DNA of 64,000 bases from Paragorgia papillata (lineage: Eukaryota > Cnidaria > Anthozoa > Scleralcyonacea > Coralliidae): contig JAWNZC010000314.1 of assembly GCA_035771165.1 (NCBI GenBank), forward strand, positions 2,033,501 through 2,097,500. Reading direction: 5' to 3'. The first letter of the stretch is position 1, and the number at the start of each line of letters is the position of its first letter. Below are positions 9,920 through 21,900 of the stretch, in pieces. The translations under genes and the position numbers were made by a program. The notes beneath the pieces were generated by a model. That model did not search any database. It was not told the DNA's origin and saw nothing but the letters and a program-made list of their open reading frames with translations.

Positions 9920-12900
9920 CTAAGAAAACAGATAAACACGTATTATTACAACACTTTAAAAAAAAGTAGGGATTATCTTAAGAAAAATAAAGAACTGCCC
10001 ATTTTGTAAAATATTTTGCAGTTTTTCGTTTTCTTGCTTCGTTGTTGAGATTTTCAGTTTGCTTGATATGCAAATTACACATCTTGACGTCACACGTGCA
10101 TATGATGAGTTTTTTGGAGAAGGTTAAATCTTTGCTATTATCAAAAATTAATTTGGTTTCATATTAGCAACGATATATAATTTCTATGATAAGACATTAA
10201 GCACATGTGACATTAAGATGTTGAATTTGCATATCAAACAAATCTGAATTATCTCAACAACGAAGCAAGGAAACGGACTAAACTGCAAAAAAATGTTATG
10301 TTGTCATTTTAAGTGGTTTTTTTTTAAATATAGAATACTCCGGTTAACCCTTTTGCGCCCAAATAAACTTGACAAACAATTCAAAATAATTTGCTGAAGT
10401 TCACGTCGTGAGTAAGTTGGCTAAAAATGAATGGTTAGATTTAAAACAAACTTTTTCTAGTACAAAATGTAACGTAGACTCCACAGTGGCGTAACTTTGG
10501 GCTAGACCCAAACTGAAAAGGCCTACCGGCCCCGGGTGACCTAGGGCGCGAAGCCCCCGAATTGAATTTCACATGCCCCAGAAGTGCATTTTCGGCGATT
10601 CCGCGTGGCATTTTCAAAAAAAATTAATCGGTATAACAAGGGGAAATTCATCATTACATATATGAAACGTTTGTTGGATTATAAGAATATTTATCAACCC
10701 GCTGATACTGGCAGGTGAAGCCGTCTTATATCAAGCCATTTTCATCCATTTTTGGTCGTATTAGTAATTACACATGTTTGTTTCCTTCAAAATCAATCCT
10801 TTTATTAATTATTATACAATTGTGATTTGTATTCTAATAAAGAATAAAATCTTCAACTATCCTTAAATCTCATCGAAGAAAAACCCAACTTTTTGTCCTT
10901 GCCAGAGACTTCATCCGGTATAACTGGGACGAATTAAGTGTTCATACGGGGAAAATTTCATCCGCTTACTGAGATCTCGGCTCTATTCTACTTAACTCGA
11001 GAGAGAACGATGAAGAAATTTTGAAACAAACGGCTTTTTAGATCATGAGGAGAACTGAATGATGCCTTGTCATATTTATTTGTCAACAACGAAAAAAGTA
11101 AGAAACCGCGAACGAGAAAAACAATCCGAAAAGAGTAGACTGAATTGGCAGTGTTTGTGGTGACAAAAGCAGAAGAACGGTTTAACGGTAGGAGATTCGT
11201 ATTTACCTGTTTAGCTGAGTTAAAACGAAAAAAATCTTGAAAATGAAAATCAATATAAATAATACCTTGTCTAACATTATCTTTGGACGCTAGGTCGTTG
11301 GCATTGTGTCTTCTCTTGGCTACTATTTATATCTGTTTTTGAATGAGAATTTGTCATGTAGTTCATCTCGTTTTTTTTTTTAAGATTGACTATGCATGTT
11401 CTTTCTGGGATGTTTTCGGGGGGGGGGGGGGGGGGGGGTTGTTGTGTTAAAAATGCATATAAAGCGGGCGAGGGGTTGTTGCGTTTATGTATTTCTAGTC
11501 GATATTTAAACAGTACGATTGGGTAGGTGAACCTAAACGCCGCTATTGGATTTGGATGATTTCTTTTTTATACATGCAGAAAACAATATGTTCAGTAACC
11601 GTGAAAGTGCACAAATTTCCATAAACCTGAACAGAAACATAAAACAATATGACTTTTGTCGAGCTTTCAAACCATGTTTTTTTCATTAAGTATAATTCAT
11701 GAATTAGTGTCAGTGATTTCTTCTCACCTGTTTTGCACGATTTGTCTACCATTGTAGAAACAACCTTGTCAAATTCTGTTTTGCTTGTTTGGATCGCGTC
11801 GGACGGTGTAGTCGTCCACTTTTCCAGCAATGTTTTGTTGCCGTTGTTACCAATGTAAACACCAACAACCCGAATTTCCTTTTCGCGCAGTTTCACAGAG
11901 TAAGCGTTGGCCATTTTTGTCTCTCCTTCCCGGCGTCGTTTACTAGCATATATTTCGTTTTTATTATCGTAATCATAATAGCTGTACGTTGTGTCGCCTC
12001 TAGCTCTCATTGGTTCGCCGTCAGTGACAATCATCACTACGTCTTTCACGTTTCTTCTCCCCACACCCCCGTTCAAAGGATTCTTTTGATAAAAAATCTA
12101 TAAGAAGAAAAACAATTTCAAAAAGTTTTAGAAAACTCTGATGTTTCTGATTAGAATCTATTAACGTATAGAAGCCAAGGAGATCACATCAACTTTTCTT
12201 TTTTATGTTTTAACATATTTTCACCTCTTAACTTTCTATTTTTAACTTTTAACTCTGTATTTTTAACTTTTAATAACATTTCAATCAATTTTACTCATTC
12301 CTGATTGGCTAATGACATCTGTATTAAATTTAAATTGTTTTACTAGGAGTATTTAAAAAAAATACCACATGTGGTATTTTTTTAAATACCATACATCCGG
12401 GTGTTTGCAGTAAATACTTGTTTCCATCTGCCAAACTGACTTGATACCGCAACGTTTGATACGACTTAAAATGACGTCATGTCAGTTTGGTAGATGGAAA
12501 CAATTGCTGACAGTAAAGAAGTCAGTTCAACCACACGAATCCTGGTTTACTTGCTTTTGCCGAGCGTTCAAGAAGTTAGTCACGAAGAAAGTTATTTCAT
12601 ATGCTGAGTTTGATGTTTATAGTTTCGCCGTTTTGTCAAGCTTTGAGAAAAGGTTGATTTTTTTACTTTTGATTGAAATGGTATTAAAAGGAAATAACAC
12701 TTGTTCTCGAAGAATTAATGATTTCGCCAAACACGCGTGCGATTTTTCATTAATTCTTCTCGAACCGTGTTATTTCCTATATTAACATTTTATTTTCAAC
12801 TTTTATAATTTTATTTTTGCGTTTCAACTTTTCATTTTTATTTTTCAACTTTTGAGTTTTATAAAAATATGACAAAATAAAAAGTTTAAAGTTAAAAAAT

Positions 12901-15900
12901 ATAGAAAGTAAAAAGTTGAAAGCAAAAGGTTAAAAGTTAAAAATAGAGAGTTAAAAGTTAAAAATGAAAAGTTAAAAGTTGAAAACAAAAAGCTAAAAGT
13001 TTAATAAAAATGAAAAGTTGAAACGCAAAAATAGAAAGTTAAAACGTAAAAATAGATAGTTAAAACGTAAAAATAGAATGTTGAAAGTTAAAAATAAATA
13101 ATAAAACGTAAAAGTAAAAGTTGAAAGTTGAAAATAAAAGTTTAAAACGTGAAAACAAAAAGTTATAAAATAAAAAGTTAAAATTTGGAAATATAAAGTT
13201 AAAAATGAGTAGTTGAAACGCAAAAATAGAAAGTTAAAACGTAAAAATAAAATGTTGAAAGTTAAAGGTGATATCCAGTGCGTTCTGCGCATGATCCGCC
13301 ATCTTTGTTTTGAGCACCTCAAAACATAACATTCGTAGATAATTACATGAAGTACTCAGCTCAGTGTAAACCGTTCGAAGCAACGTACATGGCAGAAAAT
13401 TAAGCGATTCAACGAGGATATCTCTTCGGATTTCTTCTAAAAATGTTTAGTTTCGGGTTACAATCTTGAATAAGGTATCAGTATATTTTTTGTAAATAAA
13501 GAAGTAAACATTAGTTTCGTACATGCGCAGAACGAACTGGACAGCACCTTTACTTTTCTTAGCGCGGCCGCACGAAAATTCTTGGGGCTCTGGAGACATG
13601 GATTCCGGATGTCCTAGATTTTAGGACATCCGGTGTTTGCAAAGTCAAAGTTATCTATACCTTGTCGCTTTGCACGCTTGGATATGTCAAAACAGTTTTT
13701 GACTTTTTGTGGAAGTAATTTGATTAGTTTTATCATCGCCTTGTGCCTAAAACGTAAACATTATGGTACGAAATGGACGCTTTTGTAACATAGTTGTTTG
13801 GGAAGGAATGTAAAAGCTGCAAGATGCCAAGATCATGTTCAAACTTATGTATAAAACGGTATTGTATGATGCACGTCGAGTTGTAGGTCCATGAACTGAC
13901 GAGTGATATTTTGAAAACCCTGTTTTGTTTATTCTCGCTATCTTTAATCTTTCAAGTTGTATATTTCAATAAATGTTTCATCTAACAAAAATAGTTCGAG
14001 TTTTGTGTTGGCTATTTGCTTGTTTTAAATGGTTTTCGGCTGAAAAATAAATTGTCTTTTCCACTGTTGTCGTCAATATATTTGTCAACCTGGACGTGTC
14101 AGAAGCAAAGAAAAAATTGTTTATATCACCAGAAACAAACCAACAAACATTTCCATATAAAATAAAGTTTTATGGAGTTGTTCTTGTTTAGAGGTTACGG
14201 ACGGCAGGTTCTTCATTTCTCTTCATTGAGGCCAAAGGTTTGTCAGGCTGTTCGTCCTCGTTCGTGTTCAAAAATTATATTGAAAGACATCTCGTTTTAG
14301 AAGGTGGCATACGAGGCAAAATTGGTCGGAATTGGGTAAAGCTTTGTTCCTGTTCGTCCTTGAATAAACAATACATAGACGGAAACTTTGTGTTCGCATC
14401 CCGACGAGGTCGTATCAAAACAGATGCCAGGTTGACACGCGAAGTTGTCAAGTCGTCAAAACCCGCAACGCTTTGTGAAAACCAACATATACTAATATCA
14501 CTTGTGCAGCTATTGTTGTTTCCTGGCACATTCAGTGAGATTCTACCATTTTTTGTAAAGCCCTGTAGGCTGTAGCATGGCTGGCATATTTTCTTTGGGA
14601 AAACATTGTCAGGTCTGATCGTACTGCTATGTAAAAATTTGATGATTTTTCGCAATTTCACTGTAACTTTAATTTCAAATATCAACACAGGATGATTTTT
14701 CATGATAAGATATTTGTTAGCATTTTTGCAGCTGATAACCGGTTTGGTTGAAGACGGAGTGTTGAAGAATTGTTTATGTTGTTTTCATCCATCCTCAGTA
14801 ATAATTTAGGTTGTAGGTATGAATATTTAGTAATAATTTAATTGCAGGTGTGAATATTTCTCATATATACTGTTAGTGGCAAAGCATAATAAATAAATAA
14901 ATAAATTTTGTGATCTCTACACGAGCTTCAATGTCACAATGTTTCTTCCGGTCGGTAATTTAATCAACCAATCACGCATTACGCAATATCCATGTCTCCT
15001 GAACCCCAAGAATTTTCGTGTGGCCGCGCTAAGAAAAGTAGGGGATCTGGGAACGAGAATGAGTACGAGTTTCAAGGAAAATCTCGTACTGAAATAAGCG
15101 GCTACTACGAATTTATTACGTCAGTAGGACAGCTGGCTTTCACTCTAGGGTCGACGTAGCTGTAACGTCACATTCACATAAAAAATGTATCCAAGATGGC
15201 AGACAGAGATTTAAGGTAGCAACTTTGAAAGTGTAATTAATTTAATTCTTTGAAAGTTTTCATGGCGATAATGTAATATAAATAAGTTTTGTGGTAACAC
15301 CACGTAAAATATTTCTTTGCTAAGCTTTCGGCCTGTTGACTCAGGCCTTCATCAGAGCAATGACAACAAGTTGTTGGCTCACGTCATTTATAAACTAAGC
15401 AACTGATCAATTAAATCACGTAAGAATACAATGGCGTATCACGTTAATGTTATTAATTAGAAAACAAAATCAAGAATGTTCTCCGAATAGGGCACACCAC
15501 GTGCTGTCCTTCTGTCAACAGGCCGAAATCTTAGCAAAGAAATATTTTAAAACGTATTTATATTTAATTAATTTGTTTTATATCAATTCATCTAGCCTAA
15601 TTACACACAGGAGTGTACTTTTATCTCATTAGTTTGCTTTTCAGAACATTTCTTTTTCCAAGCACCTTAATTGCAAATGTTAGTTTACTTTTCAAAAACC
15701 ATTCATTACAAAAACAATATTTCACAAACTACCTATAGAAAAAGATACCTGATTGGCTAGCATTAAAGACATCCCAGTTCTTGTAGCGTCGCCTTCTAAC
15801 TCTTCCCACGTCAATCCTTTAATATACTTCAGTAAGTCAGCTTTTGTTGTTTTCTTTCCAAATTTCAGCAACACTTTAGTGTTTTGTTGGGTACTAAAGG

Positions 15901-18900
15901 TGATTATGCCTATATGTGTTCCTTCCGGACCAACATTTAAATCCTCACTTTTTATGAGATTCCTGAAGAAGGTTTTTACTTGGTTCTCAAAAGAGCTTTT
16001 GCCAATAGATCTTGAATTGTCCCAAATTATCAAGAGATCAATTTCACACTGCTCTAAAAATATTTTCAAAAACTTTGTAATGATTCATGAGGAAAATACA
16101 AAGTGAATCAGTACCATGTCCGTGGTTTTATATCTGATAAAAAAATCCTCTATTTTTACATAAACTTTAACTTTTTTCATTTTCTTGGTTTAGACAAGGT
16201 AGTTTTTCAAAATTACTACGCCAAAAAAAGCAAATACGTACCCTCACTGAGTATGAGACTACACTCACTCTAAACATTCAATTTGAATGGTTGAAGAGTG
16301 AGTGTAGTCTCATACTCAGCGAGGGTGAGTGGAGACTCATTGAGTGTTGATCGAGTTGCACTTATTGAGTGTGAGGGGCCACTCATTGAGTGTGAGTGCA
16401 TAGTCAATATGGTCTGGATTTTAGCGATTTCTTAGAGCCTGCATGCTTGTTTTTTTATAAATTTAAGAGGGAAATTGTTTTTATGTCACATACTTTCGGT
16501 GAAAAGCGCTCAAAACCTTAGAACTTTGTAGCGTACCACTCCAAACCTCCTCAATTTATTGTGTAGCTTATAGAATCAACAAACTTTTTATGCAGAACAT
16601 TTGGGAGTTGAGAAATATAGTATAAGAAATAGAAAAATCATAATTATGAAGCCACGAATAAAAATGTTGAATCCGCCATATTTGAACGATGCAATATAAT
16701 ATAAATCAACGCAAAACTTGCTCGTGTTCAAACAATTTCTTTTTGGCGTAGCACTCAAAATCTCTTTATTTTAGCATTATGAACTTAATTGATATTATCC
16801 AATTTGTGTAGTTAAACAGTTTGCTGACTGTATGAGCTATACATGTGGGGGTTAAGCGCTTCGGCAATTAAGCGCTCTCAATTCGTCAGAACTTATGCCA
16901 CAAAAATAAAATAGATATCGTCAGAAAGCAATTAATTTGTAGAATACAATCTTGTCTTTGATTTTGCGATAAACACAAACCAATAATAGTTGTGAATTTT
17001 TAAAATAAAATCAGAGGGCTTCACTTGGGGCGACTCAAGTAAAAGCGTTTTATTTTGTTCATACCGTATTTCCTCTATTTACAGTAGAGAGGGGGCTTAT
17101 TAGAGGGAGGGGGCTTATTTAATTTTCCAAATGTGTAACCGATTTTCTGTTAATGGAGCTATTTATTTATTTATGAACATATGAACATGTGTGTCTCAGA
17201 CATTGTAACAAAAAACAAGATGTAACATAGGAGTGATAAATAAAAGTAAAATATTTAACAATTATTTTTCTTGTCATGTTGTGGGAAGGCTTAATAAAGG
17301 AGGGGGGCTTAATAGAAGGGGGCGTTATTTTTATTTTTCACTGAATAAGGGGGGGGGGGGGGCTTGTTAGAAGGGGGGCTTAATAGAGGGAGGGGGCTTA
17401 ATAGAGGAAATACTGTAATAATATACATGAAAAAATTTCTCAATTTTGATTGGCTAAGAGCAGTGCAGTTTTAAGGAAATACAGTACAGAAAAAAGGAAA
17501 TACAGTGCGTATTTTTGAAGCGAATAAGCCAATCAAAAACAATAACAACTGAATAGAGCCAATCGCGTTCTACAACGGATTTTGACGAATGGCATTTTCC
17601 AACCTCGTGCCCAGGCTCTTCCTGCACAAAATAAACAAATATGGCGGCCAAGATTTGAAACGGAGGAGAACAATTTGTTAAAATTTGAAGCTAATTATTT
17701 CTTATTGTTGTCAAGTAAAGTATACCTGCAAGAAAAGTAGAAAACTTTTAGTGCTTTTAGTAAACTTTCTAGAGTAGCGGTAGAAGAAGCAACGCGTTTT
17801 TAAACAACCAAATATACGAGGAGTGCATGGACACTGCCGAAAGGGCACTGTAATGTAAGTACAGTTCACTTGGACATTTTTTCATGTATATTATTAATAA
17901 GTAATAGCATTTTGAGTGCAATATGGACATGCACTCGTGAGCTTTTCAAATAGCACTCGCGCCATTTTGATAGTCTTTGAAAAACTCATTCGTGCATGTT
18001 TTATTCCAAATTGCACTCAAAGCCATGCTATTACCTATACAAATCTTTTTTGCAGTTAATTCCGAGATAAATTTCCAGCAAAATGCTGTTAGCGTTTTTT
18101 GATATGTCGAGTTTTGCTGAATAAATTGACGACCAAATTAGAAAATGCTGTTTTTCGACCAACATTCGGAGAAAATAAGTCATAAAGTCGAAACCAGGCA
18201 ATAAATAAAAAACCGCTGACACCGTTTTGCTGGAAATTTATCTCGAAACAGAAACAAAATGAAACGCTTTGTTCTTGAGTCGCCCCACGTGAAGTCCTCT
18301 GGTTTACTTGAAAAATTTGCAACTATTATTGGTTTGTGTTTATCGCAAAATCAAATACAACATTGTGTTCTACAAATTAATAGCTTTCTAACGATATCTA
18401 TTTTATTTTTGTAGCATAAATTCTGACGAATTGAGAGTGCTTTACCGAAATAAGTCTGCAAACATTAACGACGACCTTAAGAAACATATCAAAAAATAGA
18501 AAGAATTAAGAAAAATAATTAAGAATGTATATATAATCAGTAGAAATTGCTTTTTAGCGTATGTTACGCGGCGACATAGAAAAAATTCTTCTCGTAAAGA
18601 TTTGATGTATTTTTTACCTGGTTTTACTTCCCTTGCTTCATGATTAGGATCATTCAAATAATTGAACGCTAAATAAAAATAAATATTCATAGTTATTTTG
18701 AAGAACTGTAAAACTGAAACTTGCACATATGTAGTATAACTAATAACGTAACCGACATAGCATTTTATTTGAAAAAGATGCTCTATAAACAGTTATGATC
18801 TGACATGATCCCTCTACCTACAAATCCTGAGAGCCTCAGAAACTAGAGAGTATTTATGTAACGTTAAACATATACTGTAATGCGGAAAGGTTTACAGTTC

Positions 18901-21900
18901 AAAGATGTGCATGTCCTTGTATTGATGGTTTGCAATCAATCCCTTGAGAATCACGAGACAAAGATACGGCGGCCACGTTGGATTAAAACATACTTCAAAT
19001 AAAATAGCTGCTAATGAGATTCGTTCGTTACAGTCATTTGCAACTCACTTTTCACCCAAATCTTCGGAAGTTCGTTCGGAAGTTGGCAAGTTCGTTCGCG
19101 AGTTCGTAGTTCGTTTTGAACTCTGCATTTGATTGGTTGCTTGGTTCCTAGCAGCCAATCATATGCATAGTTCAAAACGAACTTTGAACTTCCCAACGAA
19201 TTTGGGAACTTCCCAACGAACTTCCGAAGATTTGGGTGAAAAGTGAGTTGCAAATGACTGTAAAGTCCCTCCAGCATGGCCTCTATGACGTCAAGTGCAA
19301 ATAAAGAATAACTAAACAGAAACTCGCTTGGGAAATACAGAATAACATAACAAAGCAAAATTGGCTTTGTTTTTTGTAAGTACAGCAAACAGGATATTCT
19401 ATAATTCCTTTTTGGAGTCGGTTAGAAAGACTTTCGTGACATAAAAATATATAGATTTTTAATATGTATAGAATACGTAATTTTCACCCTTGACGTCAAT
19501 TTCTTTTCAATTTTCCTATTTAATTATTTTCAATTTTGTTTATTGTCTTAGCTTTTGCATACTTTTCAATAGAATTCAATGCACTTATTAAATTGGTCTA
19601 TAACCCTTTGACGTTCAGGGGCCGTTAAGCGTTAAAGAGCTAAGGGATGTAATCTTTTCGATCAGAGGCCGCGAACCGGAAAAATTATGCTTTCCTTCTG
19701 GCCAGCCTAAAATGACTTGCTTATATGTGCATGTAAACAGTACGTTAATTAGTGGTTTAAAGCTCAAAGGTTATTTGATATACGATTCAGAATATACCAT
19801 GCACGAATTCTAGAGAATAGAATTCTAAAGTACAAGGAATGAGAACACAATAGAATTGAAATATATCGAATATATTACTAAGTTTGGGAGAGACTCTTTA
19901 TTTAAAAGAACTTTTGAAGTTATAAAGATGGACGTTTGCAGCTCTTCCATATCTCACTTCGTTCTTGAGATATTGAGATTTGTTTTATGTAATAGATAAA
20001 ATACGAGCGGCCGATCTGTATGGGCATTTACAAGTGCATTGTTAATGCCCATACAGTCGGCCGCGAGTATTTTATCTTACTTGTGAAATTAATAATGGAT
20101 TATTGATGAACGACAGTTCACAATAGTACTATAATGAATAATTACGTATGTGGTGAGTTATATTCCCCTTGGTATTCTAGCGATGGTCTAATTTGAATTT
20201 ACAAGTTATGCACTCGTTTATTGCATTTAAAAGTTAACGTGGTTGCAGTAAAGATGTCAATGCAACGTTTTCGTGCGGCAAAAACTGCAGAAGAAGAAAA
20301 GTGTTTACTTGCAGAAGCAACACCTAAAAAACACTGTCTATAATACCAAATGGGCATTAAAGGTTTTTGAAGTATGGCAGTCGACTCGCTCGAACAAGAG
20401 AGCAATACAAGAGACTGTTGGCTTTGAGGGAGTGGTTTTAGCTAATGTACAGGATTTAACTGTTCCTATACATGAAATTACTACGTATACTGTAAACTTC
20501 TGGTTGTGTAAGTTCATTACCGAAGTTGCGAAGTAGAATGGCGAACGGTACCCGCCGAAAAGTTTGTACTTGCTGATATGTGGAATCAATCGCCATTTAC
20601 TGGACTGAAAGGGAGAGAATGGAGTCAATATTTTGGCGAAAGGCGAGAGAAGGTGAGTAGGTAGGGATTGAATAATTTGTGAATTTCTTGTTAATCAATA
20701 GGTGACTTTGAATAAACGTCACGCTGTTGAGGATGGGGCAACCAGAACGTGGGTAAAGTTATTGAATGCTAATTGTTGCTTGGATTTCAGGTTTGCTTTA
20801 TTTCGTAAAACATTAGATGCAGAGATGAAGTATGCGACAAAAAGTGGCATCGCGGTAGCATCGAAGAAGAGGATCGCAAAGAAATTACAGCCGAAGAGGA
20901 GACTCTACTCTGGGAGAAAGGACTATTAGGAGCCGCAACAGCTGAGTCGTTACTTTGTACGATTTATTTTTATAACGGGAAAATTTTTGGTCTGCGGGCT
21001 GGTGAGCATAGATTGCTTAGAAAATGTAATATAATTATCCAAGATAATTTCATTATTTTCGATGAAAGTCTTTCAAAAACGTTTCATGGTGGATTGAAGG
21101 ACCTGACAAAAAAACCTCGTTATGTGAAACATAAGTGCCACGAAATTAGAGAAATACATTCTCCTTGTTTGCTGTCTATGTATTCGTTGTATTTGAGCAA
21201 AGTGGCAATTCATGCAAAATCAATTACTAGTTTCATTTACGACCACATAGGAGTGGGAAGCTTGCATACGAAAATAGTGCAATAGGTGTATGCACTTTAA
21301 ACAAGATTTTACCGGAGTTGTGCCAAAAGGCTGGTTTGGAAAGAAAAACGGCTCATAGTTTGCGGATAACATGTGCCAGCAGATTATTCCAGAATTCAGT
21401 CGAGGAGAAGCTGGTACGCGAACGGACAGGCCACAGATCGAATGCCCTCTTTTCCTATCAGAAGGTGAGTACAAATCAGCTCGATATGGTGAGTGAAGTT
21501 TTAGGGGCCAAGCATTGATACTCGTCAGAAGAAGGACTTGCCGATTAGTGATTTATTTGAGGAAACGATACCAGATGATGTACTAGCCAATATTCCTATA
21601 CCTGAACCTGAGAACCTGGCTGATATTTTATTTGGCGACACCATATCAGATGATGTGCTAGCCAATATTCCTATACCTGAACCTGAGAACCTGGTTGATA
21701 GTTTATTTGGCGAAACCATACGGGATGATGTAGTAGGCAATATTGTTATACCTGAACGTGATCGCCAGACTGATTGTGGCATGAATCAATTTTGGACAAA
21801 TCCAGTGTTTAACAACTGTAAGATTAAGTTTGTTGTGAAGAAGTAACTCTTGCTTGCTAGATATTTGGTTTAAATTGTTTAAGTGTGTAATACTTTCTTG

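Larger units (their letters stand above)
12150..13270. repeat. Degenerate A/T simple-repeat blocks in inverted arrangement
   Basis: T-rich words (TTTTTAACTTTTAACT) at 12220-12275 and 12780-12860 face A-rich words (AAAAAGTTAAAAGTT, AAAAATAGAAAGTTAAAACG) at 12880-13270. Within the A-rich block units of roughly 20 bp recur with drift. The same arrangement is at 62140-63610. The long frame at 12993-13322 is a translation of this repeat, not a gene. Confidence 0.85.
8398..15551. repeat. Segmental duplication, copy A (3' part of gene A)
   Basis: Collinear in the same orientation with 58862-64000. Shared parts include exons 4 and 5 of the vWA-galaxin gene, their introns, the A/T simple-repeat blocks and an inverted-repeat element at the far end. 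Copy A has extra or replaced sequence at about 8668-8755, 10490-10920 and 13369-15303; copy B has its own insertion at about 62300-62625. Homology starts sharply at TTTTTAATAAATACGG (8398 and 58862). Confidence 0.9.

Noticed and set aside
9693..9923. Plus-strand frame over gene A exon 5, and 60269-60457 over gene C
   Set aside because: Antisense shadows of the galaxin-like exon.
10490..10520. hAT-like terminus CAGTGGCGTAACTTTGGG in intron 4 of gene A
   Set aside because: No matching inverted end or target duplication could be found within the insertion, so the element is not annotated.
11789..12103. Plus-strand frames over the vWA exons of genes A and C (also 61692-62021)
   Set aside because: The minus strand gives a clear vWA domain with splice borders; the plus-strand frames have no motif.
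12993..13322. 109-codon Phe/Leu-rich frame
   Set aside because: It is the A/T simple repeat read on the T-rich strand.
18031..18322. Minus-strand frames in intron 2 of gene A
   Set aside because: They lie across the inverted-repeat element and have no domain or splice partner.
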